Assembly (NCBI RefSeq): GCF_021502675.1
Contig: NZ_JAKFHA010000009.1
Coordinates: 1-64,000 of the forward strand
Direction of reading: 5' to 3'
From: Yinghuangia soli
Lineage (GTDB): Bacteria; Actinomycetota; Actinomycetes; Streptomycetales; Streptomycetaceae
DNA length: 64,000 nucleotides
A program made the position numbers and the translations under genes. Below are positions 52,955 through 61,634 of this stretch, in pieces. The notes under the pieces were generated by a model. It saw nothing but the letters and a program-made list of their open reading frames with translations. It had not been told where the DNA came from and searched no databases. How positions within the stretch are numbered: position 1 is the stretch's first letter; the number at the start of each line of letters is the position of its first letter.

Positions 52955-53037
52955 GGGGGGGCTTGGGGGGGGGGGGGGGTCGCCGGGGGCGGGGGGGGGG
53001 GGGGCGGGGGGGGGGGCCCCCCGCCCCCCCCGCGGCG
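52955..53037. other. Low-complexity G/C-run artefact (suspected)
   Basis: G-runs of 5-14 and C-runs in the gap between the secreted protein (stop 52879) and the sortase start (53163). Same appearance as 25111 and 37264. Its true length is doubtful. Confidence 0.6.
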
Positions 53038-53162
53038 GTATCGGCATGCGGAGGAGGCGAACGTGCCGGCGCGCCCGGCAGGTTCGGCGGTCTTGGCGCC
53101 CTCGGTGCTCTTGGCGCGTCTGGCGCCTGCGGTGCGTACGGATTCGAGAAAGGGCGGACGGC

Positions 53163-54626
53163 GTGGCCGACAGCGGACGTAGGGCTCCGGCGCGCAAGGC
53201 CGCCCCGCCCGAATCCCGGGGCGTACGGCGCCGGGAAGCCGACGCGGAGGCGCGGTCGCCGGGATCGCGCGAGCGGCGCCGAGAGGAACCGCCCCGCTCC
53301 ACGAGTCCGACGCGATCGGCACGTCCGGCAGGGTCTGCACGTTCGGTAGGTCCGGCGCGTACGGACGGCGCCGAGTCCGGGCGGCGGGCGTCTTCGTCAT
53401 CGGAGAGGGCGCGATCCAAGGCCCCTGCGTCGCCCTCGTCGTCCAGACGGTCTGCCGAGGGCAGAAGACCGGATCCCGAGCGGCGTTCGCGTCCCCCATC
53501 GGCAGCGAAGCCCGCCCCGCGACGCAGCGCCGCGAAGCAGGGACCCAACACGGCCACCCGGATGCGACTGGAAGGCACCCGTGCGCGCGGCTCCGCATCG
53601 GAGCGCCGACGCCCCAGCGTCCGCCCGGTCGAATCGTCCAAGTCGCGGCATACCGCGCGCGTCAAGATCGACCCCCGCCGCGCCGGATCGCCGGACGCGG
53701 GCCGGGCCCGGACCGCGGTACGCAAGCGCACCACCGGAGGCCCGCCGGCACGTCCGCGTCCGAGACCCCGTCCCTCTGCCCGTACGAATCCCGCGGGCGC
53801 GCAGCCCAGGCAACTGACGAGACGCGGCCGCCTGTTCACCGTCTTCGCGGTGCTCACCACCATCCTCACCGGGATCGCGATCATGCAGGAAGGGCTCGAC
53901 TCCTCCTCACGCGACGCCGGCCGCCCCGCAGCCGCGACGAGCCCGGCCCCGTCCGCCAACTCGTCGCCTGCACCGACAGCGCAGGCCCCGGTCGCACCGG
54001 GACCGCCGGCAAAGTCGGCCGCCCCGGCACCCGCGCCACCAGCTTCACCAGCGGCGCCCGCTGCCGCCCCGGCCGCAGCCGCCGCGCCCGCAGCCGCCCC
54101 CGCCGGTGCAGTCGCCGTCCCGGTCGCCGCCCCCATCCCGTCCCCGACGGTCACCGCGCCGCCCCCGATGCCCCCGTCGCCGCCCCTCCTCATCGAGATC
54201 GCATCCATCGGCGTGCAGGCGAAGCTCGTACGCGTCGGCCTCACCGACAAGGGCTGGATCGACGCCCCGACCGACAAAGAGCGCAACCTGGCGGCCTGGT
54301 ACGACGGTTCGTCCACGCCCGGCGCCGAGGGCACCTCGGTGATCGTCGGCCACGTCGACGTCCCGACCGGCCCGGCCGTCTTCTACGACCTGGCCACGGT
54401 CCGCAAGGGCGCCGTCATCCGCGTCCCACGTGAAGACGGCAGCACCGCGGTATTCACCGTCTACGCCGTCCAGGTCTTCGGCAAGAAGGACTTCCCTGCG
54501 GAACGCGTATACGGCGGGACCGGCGTCCCCGAACTGAGAATCGTGACCGTCGGCGGCTCGTACGACAAACAAAACGGCTACACCGGCAACCTCGTCACCT
54601 TCGCCCGCCTCAGCGCCGTCGAATAG
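53163..54626 (+). CDS. Class F sortase homologue lacking catalytic Cys
   Basis: A 487-residue protein: 1-215 Arg/Ser/Pro-rich basic region, a membrane segment (LFTVFAVLTTILTGIAIM, about 222-242), a Pro/Ala linker, and a class F sortase fold (about 345-487): EIASIGVQAKLVRVGL, AAWYDGSSTPGAEGTSVIVGHVD (catalytic His397), VFYDLATVRKGAVIRVPRED, FPAERVYGGTG. At the catalytic site the usual ITCGG is VTVGG: Val463 replaces Cys, and the Arg expected in Y-R-D-N-VV is absent (YTGNLVTFA). The fold is intact but the enzyme should not form thioester bonds. Start GTG 53163 with GAAAGG upstream; ATG 53046 would pass through a less ordered region. Confidence 0.85.
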   Translation: MADSGRRAPARKAAPPESRGVRRREADAEARSPGSRERRREEPPRSTSPTRSARPAGSARSVGPARTDGAESGRRASSSSERARSKAPASPSSSRRSAEGRRPDPERRSRPPSAAKPAPRRSAAKQGPNTATRMRLEGTRARGSASERRRPSVRPVESSKSRHTARVKIDPRRAGSPDAGRARTAVRKRTTGGPPARPRPRPRPSARTNPAGAQPRQLTRRGRLFTVFAVLTTILTGIAIMQEGLDSSSRDAGRPAAATSPAPSANSSPAPTAQAPVAPGPPAKSAAPAPAPPASPAAPAAAPAAAAAPAAAPAGAVAVPVAAPIPSPTVTAPPPMPPSPPLLIEIASIGVQAKLVRVGLTDKGWIDAPTDKERNLAAWYDGSSTPGAEGTSVIVGHVDVPTGPAVFYDLATVRKGAVIRVPREDGSTAVFTVYAVQVFGKKDFPAERVYGGTGVPELRIVTVGGSYDKQNGYTGNLVTFARLSAVE

Positions 54627-54732
54627 CCGGGCCGCGTCAGCCGGATCAAGTCACCGCGGCACGGGTGTGCAGCCCGATGCAGGCGCCATGCGGCACCGAG
54701 TGGGCGGGGGCGAAGCGAAGTCGCGGGTATGG

Positions 54733-54770
54733 GAAAGGGGCGGCGCACCCTCGGTGGCGCCGCCCCTTTC
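54733..54770. terminator. Hairpin terminator between convergent genes
   Basis: GAAAGGGGCGGCGC (54733-54746) pairs exactly with GCGCCGCCCCTTTC (54757-54770). The stem is extended with a one-base bulge. Between stops at 54626 and 54795. Confidence 0.85.
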
Positions 54771-54794
54771 GGATTCTGGTGGGGAAGTGGCCTG

Positions 54795-56222
54795 CTAGAG
54801 CTGGCCGTCGGCCTCCAGGAGGGCCGAGCGGCGGCGGGTGCGGTACCAGAGGGCGCCGCTGCCGGCCATCAGGGCGGCGCCGAGGGAGCCGACCAGGCGC
54901 GGGTCGCTGAGGGCGCCGGTCTTTGCGGGGCCGCCGCCACCGCCGTGCGATCCGCCGGAGCTTCCGTCAGTGGAGCCGCCCGAGTCTCCGCCTGAGCCGC
55001 CCGTGTCACCGCCGGGTGCGGTGGTGGTCGGGGACGCCGTGGTCGGGCCGGTGGTCGGCGGGTCCGTCGTGGGTGGCGGTGTGGTGGGGGGAGGCGTGGT
55101 GGGTGGGGGAGTGGTCGGAGGCGGGGTCGTGGGCGGGGTCGTCGGGGTGCCGGTGACGATGATCGGCTGGCTGGCCGCCGCCTGTGACGTCTTGCCCTTC
55201 ACGTAGACCGTGTGCGGGCCCGCGGTCAGGGTCGAGGGCAGGGCCGCGGACTGTGTGGCGCTGCCGTCTGCCCCTGCAGTAAGCGTCTTCCAGGGTTTGG
55301 GAGTTCCGTCCGTGCCGGCGATCGTCAGGTCGATCTCCTCCTGGGCCTGGAAGCCGGTGAGCGTGACGGCGATCGGGTCACCCGGCTTCGCGCTGAGCGG
55401 GTCGAGGGCGACTGCGAAGTTCGCGGCCACGATGGTGGCCGTGGTCTGGACGGACGCCGCCGACTGGGCTCCCGTCACCACGATCCGGTACCGGCCGGTG
55501 GTCCAGGCAGCGGGTGGGGTGGCCGTGCCGATGATCTGGCCGCCGGAGTTGGTGGTCAGCGTGCCGAATACGACTGGTGGGGCGGTCGCGTCGGCCTCTG
55601 GGCGGGCAGCGACCGTGATCTGCTCGCCGGGCTTGAACCCTGTTACGTCGATCGTGGCTTCGGCGCCCGCCTTGATCTGCACCAGGTCGGCGCGGAATGC
55701 CGGGTGGTACACCGGCGGTTGGGTGATCTCCTCGGCCGTCCATGTCGTCCCGTTGATGCGCAGGTTGACGGCGGCCAGCGGCTGCGTCGCGCCCGCCGCG
55801 TCCAGGCATTGCACGCGCAGCTGCCAGACCGTCCCGGACGCCGGGTATACGCCCACGTAGTCGAAGAAGGGGATCTCCCCGTACGCCTCGCCCGGGTTCG
55901 GGATCCGGTCGGCGGGCAGCGGGTCGTCAGCGATGAGTGTGGGCAGCCCCTCGGGGCTCACCACCTCGTATCTCGCCGCTGCTGCATGCGATTCCGGGCA
56001 CGGCGTATCGGAGCGCCACTTCGCACCCGTGCCCTCGACCGCGGGAGGACCGAGCTGCGGGATCGACCCGGTGGTCGGCTCCAGGATCAACTTCGGTGCG
56101 GGCGGCTCGGGTTCGGCGTGCGCGGAGAGCGCCGGGGTGACCGCGGCCACCACGAGCACCGCCCCGGCGGCACCCAAGGCCCGGGTGGGCCAAGAGGATC
56201 TGGTCGGCAAGGCGGTCACCAC
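54795..56222 (-). CDS. Secreted wall-anchor-like protein
   Basis: A 475-residue exported protein: signal (AGAVLVVAAVTPALSAHA), an N-terminal domain with two Cys (SDTPCPESH, VQCLDAAG), two Ig-like domains (ATIDVTGFKPGEQITVAARPE, IAVTLTGFQAQEEIDLTIAG), a Pro/Thr repeat (TPPPTTPPPTT x4), a Gly/Ser segment and an anchor region: GPAKTGALSD, hydrophobic VGSLGAALMAGSGALWY, RTRRRS. The anchor resembles an LPXTG/LAXTG signal but with PAKTG. Start ATG 56222 overlaps the upstream stop. It follows three genes on the same strand. Confidence 0.85.
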   Translation of the reverse strand: MVTALPTRSSWPTRALGAAGAVLVVAAVTPALSAHAEPEPPAPKLILEPTTGSIPQLGPPAVEGTGAKWRSDTPCPESHAAAARYEVVSPEGLPTLIADDPLPADRIPNPGEAYGEIPFFDYVGVYPASGTVWQLRVQCLDAAGATQPLAAVNLRINGTTWTAEEITQPPVYHPAFRADLVQIKAGAEATIDVTGFKPGEQITVAARPEADATAPPVVFGTLTTNSGGQIIGTATPPAAWTTGRYRIVVTGAQSAASVQTTATIVAANFAVALDPLSAKPGDPIAVTLTGFQAQEEIDLTIAGTDGTPKPWKTLTAGADGSATQSAALPSTLTAGPHTVYVKGKTSQAAASQPIIVTGTPTTPPTTPPPTTPPPTTPPPTTPPPTTDPPTTGPTTASPTTTAPGGDTGGSGGDSGGSTDGSSGGSHGGGGGPAKTGALSDPRLVGSLGAALMAGSGALWYRTRRRSALLEADGQL

Positions 56223-56980
56223 CAGATCCGCGTGGTGTCGACGGTGACCGCGGTCTCGCCGGTCGCCTGCGACTGCGCACCGGTCAGGACCAGCGTGTAC
56301 GAGCCGTCCGCGACCGCCGCCGGGATCTGCAGCAGCGCGGCGCCGCGGCCGGCCGAGTCGGTGCCCTGCGGCTGCACGGTGACCGGCGTCGTGGTGCCGT
56401 CCGCCGCCCGCAGGACGCCGGAGACCTGCTCACCGCCCGCGAAGCCGGTGTACGCGACCAGCGCGATGCGCAACTGGCCGACCTTGGCGGGCAGCGCGTA
56501 CACGACCGGCTTGAGGGTGCTCCACACGCCGTTGTTCACCTTGACGTCGGCACCGGCCAGTGTGGTGACGTTCAGCGCCTCGTCGAGGCACTGCGCGCTC
56601 AGCCGGTACGTCTCGCCGGGCACCGGGACACTGTCCGCGTCGAACACCGGCTGGGCGCCGAACTGCGCGCTGTCCGGAATCCGGTCGGCGGGCAGCGGCG
56701 TGCCCAGGAAGTCGCTGCCGAAGACCGTGAAGACGTCCGGGCCGCTGACCGTGAAGCGGAACGCGGTGGCCCCGGCCGGGCACGGCACGTTGGCCTTCGC
56801 GATCGCCGTACCGCCGTTCACCGCAACGAAGTTCGGGGTGACCAGGACGGCCGGGGCAGGCGCCGGGGTGGTCCGCGGCGCGGGGCGCTTCGCGGCCTCG
56901 GCCGACGGTGCGGAGACGGCTGCGGCGAGGGCGAGCGGCAGCACGGCGGCGGCCAGGACACGGGGACGGGTGAACCTCAT
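56216..56980 (-). CDS. Secreted beta-rich hypothetical protein
   Basis: A 254-residue secreted protein. Signal peptide LAAAVLPLALAAAVSAPSAEA. The N-terminal part (FRFTVSGPDVFTVFGSDFLG, YRLSAQCLDEALNVTTLAG, two Cys) is homologous in pattern to the N-terminal part of the next gene's product (LPADRIP-N/D recurs: TPLPADRIPDSAQFG against DPLPADRIPNPGEAYG). No anchor is present. Its 3' end overlaps the anchored gene by 7 bases. Start ATG 56980. Probably arose by duplication of the anchored protein. Confidence 0.8.
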   Translation of the reverse strand: MRFTRPRVLAAAVLPLALAAAVSAPSAEAAKRPAPRTTPAPAPAVLVTPNFVAVNGGTAIAKANVPCPAGATAFRFTVSGPDVFTVFGSDFLGTPLPADRIPDSAQFGAQPVFDADSVPVPGETYRLSAQCLDEALNVTTLAGADVKVNNGVWSTLKPVVYALPAKVGQLRIALVAYTGFAGGEQVSGVLRAADGTTTPVTVQPQGTDSAGRGAALLQIPAAVADGSYTLVLTGAQSQATGETAVTVDTTRIWW

Positions 56981-57085
56981 GGGACGGGTTTCCTCTCGGG
57001 GTGGAAGGCCGGGCTGCCGCGTACGGGCAGGCCGGAGAACCGAATACGGGCAGGCCGAGATGGCGCGCGCTGCCGTGCGCGGTCG

Positions 57086-57124
57086 GTGGGACTGGTCGAG
57101 ATGCAGTGGGACTGGTCGAGATGC
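57086..57124. repeat. 19-bp direct repeat, period 20
   Basis: GTGGGACTGGTCGAGATGC at 57086-57104 and 57106-57124, within the 259-base gap before the minus-strand gene at 56980. GCGGTCA/CCGGCCA repeats follow at 57190-57235. Confidence 0.85.
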
Positions 57125-57239
57125 CGGCGGGACTCTGTGGGTGTTCCGTTGGCCGCCAGCCGCCCGTGGTCGTCGGACGCTGCCCCAGGCGGTCAGGCGG
57201 TCAACCGGCCAGGCGGTCAGCCGGCCAGCAGGGCGGTCG

Positions 57240-59033
57240 TCAGCGGTCCGAGGCGACCCCCACCGCACCGCGCCGCCTGTCGAGGTACGCGTAGAACGCC
57301 GGTCCACCGCCCACCGCCAGTGCCAGACACCCGATGGCCAGCGCGTAGAACCAGATGGCCGGGACCGCCGGCGGGTCGTTCAGGTCGATCGCGCCCGCGC
57401 TCTGCGCGACCGGCCCGGACGTGTTGCCCGAGCCGCCGGAGCCGCCCGAGCCGCCCGCGGAGTCGCCGGTGCCGTCCGCCACGCCGTCGCCGTCCGCATC
57501 GCCTGCCGGGCCCTCGCCGGCCGGGTCGCCGCCCGAAGCGCCCCCGGCCGCATCCCCGCCCGTCGCGGCGCCTGCCGTGGACGCCCCCGTGGCGCCGCCC
57601 GCCGAGGCGCCCCCGGAACCGCTCGAAGCCCCGGCCGCGGACCCGCCGCCCGACGTCCGCGACCCGCCCGTGCCGCCGCCGGCCGCGGCACCGCCGCCCG
57701 ACGAGCCCCCGCCTGTGCCCGACCGGTCGATCGGCCGGATGAAGCCCGGCTGGAACGTCGGGTTCGGGCAGGCTTCGTACTCGGCCTGCGTGATGTTGTT
57801 CAGGTCGCGCGGCAGCGCACCCGGGTCCGGTGCGCCCGGGATGCGCTTGACCGCGTCGTACCCGAACCGGACGAGCTGCGGCGGCAGCGGCGAGTAGCCC
57901 AGCGTGGCGACCTGCTTCTGCCCGTCGCACAGGAAGTACCGGATGAACCGGCCCAGCGTCTCGCCGCGACCGGCCGTGAACCGCGAACCGGACGCGATGT
58001 TGGTCGGCACGATCATGTAGCTGTAGCTCGACACCGGATAGGCCCGCGGGTCCGGCATCGTGTAGACCCCGTCGAGTTTCTGCGTCGAGTCGTCCGCGAG
58101 CTCGACCCGGGTCAGTGCGATCGCCACCGCGTCCGCAGTCGGCTGCACGTACGCGCCGGAGAAGTTGCGCACCGACGCCACCGGGAAGTTGCGCTGCTTG
58201 GCGTACGCGTACTCCACGTACGTGATGGACCCGTCGCCGTACCCGGCCGCCACCCAGTTCGCCACGCCGTCCGACCCCGGCTGCGCCTTCGCGCCCTCCG
58301 GCACCGGGAAGTCCGACGTCATGCCCTTCGTCCAGATGTCCGACGTCTGCTTCGACATGAACAGGCTGAACTGCGCGCTGGTGCCCGACCCGTCGGACCG
58401 CACCACCGGTGTCACCGGAGTCGCGGGCAGGTTCGGGATCGACGGGTTGTCGGCCTTGATGTCCGCGTGGTTCCACACCTTGATCTGCCCGGTGAAGATC
58501 TTCGCGATGGTGCGCGGCGACAACTGCAGGTTCCGCACCAGCTGCCCGCGGATCTTCAGGTGGTACATGAACGACGTGCCGCCCGCCACGATCGGCAGGT
58601 ACGCATAGTTGATGCCCGCGACCCGGGCCTGCTCCAGCTCGTTGTAGACGGTCCCGTCCACGCCGCGGTACGGCGGCTGGAACGGGATCTCCGACACCGC
58701 GAAATCCGTGGTCTTCGAGAGGAATTGGGTACGCCCGAGAGTCGACCCGCCGCCCCCGTAGTTCACCTTGATACCGCGCCCCGCGACATCCCGGGTCCAC
58801 TGGTCCACGGCGACCTGGCTCCAGGTCGACCCGGAGCCGTACACCGGCTCCATCGCCGCATTCGCGGGCGGCGCGGACGCGACCGTCATCACCACGCCCA
58901 GCCCCAACGCGGCACCGAGCCGCAGGAAGCGGGCGATCGGCGACGTACGCGCACGCTCCGCGCCCCGCGCCGTACGGCCGTCCGCACGCGGGTTCACGAG
59001 CGGGTTCACGAGCGGGTCCATGAACGGGTTCAT
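57240..59033 (-). CDS. Membrane-anchored PstS-like phosphate-binding protein
   Basis: A 597-residue protein: a hydrophilic leader with an NP-repeat (MNPFMDPLVNPLVNPRADG), a signal segment (RLGAALGLGVVMTVASAPPANAA), a PstS fold (YGSGSTWSQVAVDQWTRDV, GINYAYLPIVAGGTSFMYHL, VVRSDGSGTSAQFSLFMSK, YPVSSYSYMIVPTNI), a long Gly/Ser/Ala-rich segment (about 420-545), a final membrane segment (WFYALAIGCLALAVGGGPAFYAYL) and RRR tail. PstS proteins normally are lipoproteins without such a C-terminal anchor. Start ATG 59033 overlaps the PstA stop (ATGA). Confidence 0.85.
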   Translation of the reverse strand: MNPFMDPLVNPLVNPRADGRTARGAERARTSPIARFLRLGAALGLGVVMTVASAPPANAAMEPVYGSGSTWSQVAVDQWTRDVAGRGIKVNYGGGGSTLGRTQFLSKTTDFAVSEIPFQPPYRGVDGTVYNELEQARVAGINYAYLPIVAGGTSFMYHLKIRGQLVRNLQLSPRTIAKIFTGQIKVWNHADIKADNPSIPNLPATPVTPVVRSDGSGTSAQFSLFMSKQTSDIWTKGMTSDFPVPEGAKAQPGSDGVANWVAAGYGDGSITYVEYAYAKQRNFPVASVRNFSGAYVQPTADAVAIALTRVELADDSTQKLDGVYTMPDPRAYPVSSYSYMIVPTNIASGSRFTAGRGETLGRFIRYFLCDGQKQVATLGYSPLPPQLVRFGYDAVKRIPGAPDPGALPRDLNNITQAEYEACPNPTFQPGFIRPIDRSGTGGGSSGGGAAAGGGTGGSRTSGGGSAAGASSGSGGASAGGATGASTAGAATGGDAAGGASGGDPAGEGPAGDADGDGVADGTGDSAGGSGGSGGSGNTSGPVAQSAGAIDLNDPPAVPAIWFYALAIGCLALAVGGGPAFYAYLDRRRGAVGVASDR

Positions 59034-60211
59034 GACGAGACCGCCTCTCGGGAGATCCGGCGCTTCTGGCGGCGGCTCAGCTCGCCCGGCGCTCGGCCGG
59101 CCAGCAGCCGGGTGACCACGAACAACGCCAGCACGATGGCCACCAGCGCGACCGCACCCCCGAAGGCGAGCGAATTGAGCCGGTCGCTGGGCGACTTGAC
59201 GTTGCGCCAGATGAAGAACACGAGCGATTCCTGCTCGCCGTCGAACGGGTTCCAGTTCATGCGCGCGTTGCCGCCCGCCACCAGCAGCACCGGCGACGTC
59301 TCGCCCACCGCGCGGGCCGTCCCCAGGATCACCGCGGTGGCCAGGCCGCTGCGCGCGGTCGGCAGCACCACATGCCACAGCGTTCGCAACTCGCCCGCGC
59401 CCAGCGCCAGCGACGCCTCGCGCAGCCCGCCCGGGACCAGCCGCAGCACCACCTCGGTGGTGCGCGTCACGATGGGCAGCATCATGATCCCGAGCGCCAG
59501 CGACGCGGCGAACCCGCTGCGGCCCTGGCCCAGGCCGATGATGAGCATCGCGTACACGAACAGGCCCGCCACGATGGACGGCAGCGCACTCATCGCCTCG
59601 ACCACGATCCGCACCACATGGGCCAGGCGCCCGCGCACCTCGTTCAGGTAGACGGCGGTGGCGATGCCGAGCGGCACCGACATGGCCGCGGCCAGCAGCA
59701 CCTGCTCCAGGGTGCCGACGATCGCGTGCGCCGCGCCGACGGCGACGTCCGGGCCGCTGAGCGCGCCGAAGAACTCCTGCGTCTCGGTGAAGAACGCGAA
59801 GTCCAGCGAGCCCGAGCCGCGCACGAAGATGTAGACCACGACGGTCCCGACCGTGGCAAGCAGCGCGGCGATGCCGGTCCCGACCACCGCACCCGCCAGC
59901 CGGTCCCGGGCCTGCACGGCATCGGTACGCAGTCTGCTCGCGACCCCGTACATCAGCAGGAACGCGGCGTACGCGGTGAGCAGGAAGCCCTGCCATCCCG
60001 CCACCGGCAGCACCCGGCCGTACAGGATCCACGCCAGGCACGCCCCGGAGACCGCGGCCGCGGCGGCCACGCCGACCTCCTCGCGCGGCACCCGGTGCAG
60101 CAGCACCCGGCGTTCCGGGGGAGGGGCCGGCGCCTCGGCCGGCGGTGCGGCCGCGCCGGGAGCCGGGCCGCCGGGCGGCGGCGCGGCGTCGGGCAGGGTG
60201 ACGGTGCTCAT
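59030..60211 (-). CDS. pstA: Phosphate ABC permease PstA-like
   Basis: A 393-residue permease: Pro/Ala-rich N-terminal tail, two or three added N-terminal membrane segments (VGVAAAAAVSGACLAWILYG, WQGFLLTAYAAFLLMYGVA), then the transport core with the EAA loop LREASLALGAGELRTLWHVVLP, EAMSALPSIVAGLFVYAM and ARAVGETSPVLLVAG. Needs an ATPase partner, but no PstB lies in this window. ATG 60211; overlaps the next start. Confidence 0.9.
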   Translation of the reverse strand: MSTVTLPDAAPPPGGPAPGAAAPPAEAPAPPPERRVLLHRVPREEVGVAAAAAVSGACLAWILYGRVLPVAGWQGFLLTAYAAFLLMYGVASRLRTDAVQARDRLAGAVVGTGIAALLATVGTVVVYIFVRGSGSLDFAFFTETQEFFGALSGPDVAVGAAHAIVGTLEQVLLAAAMSVPLGIATAVYLNEVRGRLAHVVRIVVEAMSALPSIVAGLFVYAMLIIGLGQGRSGFAASLALGIMMLPIVTRTTEVVLRLVPGGLREASLALGAGELRTLWHVVLPTARSGLATAVILGTARAVGETSPVLLVAGGNARMNWNPFDGEQESLVFFIWRNVKSPSDRLNSLAFGGAVALVAIVLALFVVTRLLAGRAPGELSRRQKRRISREAVSS

Positions 60212-60239
60212 GTCCGCGGTCTTCTGCTTTCTTCCGAGA

Positions 60240-60280
60240 GTCGTCCGTGGGTCGTCCGTGGTCGTCCGTGGTCGTCCGAG
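60240..60280. repeat. 10-bp tandem repeat GTCGTCCGTG
   Basis: Four copies (one extra G, last copy altered) between the PstC stop region (60330) and the PstA start (60211). Non-coding. Confidence 0.85.
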
Positions 60281-60329
60281 GGGAGCCCGGCGGGCGTCCG
60301 AGAGGTGCCGCAGGATCGCCGTCCGAGGA

Positions 60330-61346
60330 TCAGATGTCAGTACCGCTGCCGCTCCGCGACTTCGCGATGACCCACCCGGCCACCACGTTGACCAGCAGCG
60401 TCATCGTGAAGAGCGTCAGTCCCGCGGCCATCAGCGCGGACAGCGCGAACTCGTCGGCCTCGCCGAACTTGAGGATGATCAGCGTCGAGATCGTGGACCC
60501 GGTGCCCTCCAGGACCCGGATCGTGAAACCGGTGTCGAAGGACAGCACGATCGCCACCGCGATCGTCTCGCCGAGTGCGCGGCCGAGGCCGAGCATCACG
60601 CCGCCGATGATGCCGCCGCGTCCGAACGGCAGCACCACCGACCGGATCACGCCCCAGCGCGTCGCGCCGAGCGCGAGCGCGCCCTCTTTCTCGCCGGCCG
60701 GGGCCTGCGAGAAGACCTCGCGCATCACCGCGCAGCAGATCGGGATCACCATGCACGCGACGACCACGCCCGCGATGAACAGCGACGAGGCGAACTGCCC
60801 GTCCGCGAACCGCGTCGAGCCCTCCAGCTTGTGCACCTCGAAGACCGGCAGGAACCCGGCGTTCTCGGCCAGCCGGCGGCTCACCGGGATCAGCTGCGGC
60901 TGCAGCAGGAAGAACCCGAACAGGCCGTACACGATGCTCGGCACCGCGGCCATCAGGTCGACCAGCGAGGTCAGCGTGCGGCGCAGCTTCGCCGGGGCGT
61001 ACTCGGTGATGTACAGCGCTCCGGTCAGCGCGATCGGCACCGCGACCGCGAGCGCGATCAGCGCCACCAGCACGGTGCCGGACAGCAGCCCGCGGACCCC
61101 GATGACGCCCTCGCGCGGCGCCCAGCGGTCCTCGGTCAGGAAGTCCCAGCCGACCGCGTCGATCGCGTTGTAGCCGCGGCGCAGCAGGTACAGGCCGATC
61201 GCGCCGAGCAGTGCGAGGACTGTGCACGCGGCCAGCCGCGTGGTCCACCGGTACGCCTGGTCCGCCCGGCTGCGGCGCACCACGACGCGCCGCGGCACAT
61301 CGGCCGGGACGTCGAGAGCCGGAGCGTCCAAAGGTGCGGTGGACAT
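60330..61346 (-). CDS. pstC: Phosphate ABC permease PstC-like
   Basis: A 338-residue permease: ACTVLALLGAIGLYLL, LLSGTVLVALIALAVAVPIALTGALYI, DLMAAVPSIVYGLFGFFLL, the EAA loop KEGALALGATRWGVIRSVVLP and MLGLGRALGETIAVAIVLSF match PstC. Start ATG 61346 with AAGGAACTCC upstream. Follows PstS after a hairpin, so expression is probably lower than that of PstS. Confidence 0.92.
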   Translation of the reverse strand: MSTAPLDAPALDVPADVPRRVVVRRSRADQAYRWTTRLAACTVLALLGAIGLYLLRRGYNAIDAVGWDFLTEDRWAPREGVIGVRGLLSGTVLVALIALAVAVPIALTGALYITEYAPAKLRRTLTSLVDLMAAVPSIVYGLFGFFLLQPQLIPVSRRLAENAGFLPVFEVHKLEGSTRFADGQFASSLFIAGVVVACMVIPICCAVMREVFSQAPAGEKEGALALGATRWGVIRSVVLPFGRGGIIGGVMLGLGRALGETIAVAIVLSFDTGFTIRVLEGTGSTISTLIILKFGEADEFALSALMAAGLTLFTMTLLVNVVAGWVIAKSRSGSGTDI

Positions 61347-61579
61347 GGGGAGTTCCTTCACAGAGCCGGGCCGCGCAGGCGGCGGAGCGAACCGGTGCGG
61401 AGGTGCGCATCGAGACAGCACGAGACAAGCAGGGGCGCGGTGCGCCTGGGGCGACCGCGGCGGAAACAGCCGGTGACGCAACGGAACGGTCAGGTGCCGT
61501 GCATGCGTCGGCCCGACACCGGCCGGACGCGAGATCGGCACACCCCGAAGCGGATGCGGTTCCCGCCCGGAACGCGGCA

Positions 61580-61617
61580 CCGCCGCCCCGGAGTTGCCGT
61601 GTACTCCGGGACGGCGG
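61580..61617 (-). terminator. Hairpin between PstS and PstC (terminator or attenuator)
   Basis: Arms 61580-61594 and 61603-61617 pair at 14 of 15 positions, loop 8 bases, 18 bases beyond the PstS stop. Such a structure would reduce read-through to pstC, pstA and the later genes. Confidence 0.7.
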
Positions 61618-61634
61618 GCGCTGGGGGAGCGTCG

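Noticed and set aside
58985-59030. GGGTTCACGAGC repeats resembling a PHO box
   Set aside because: Period is 12 not 11 and the repeats are explained by codons for the NP-repeat at the start of the anchored PstS-like protein.
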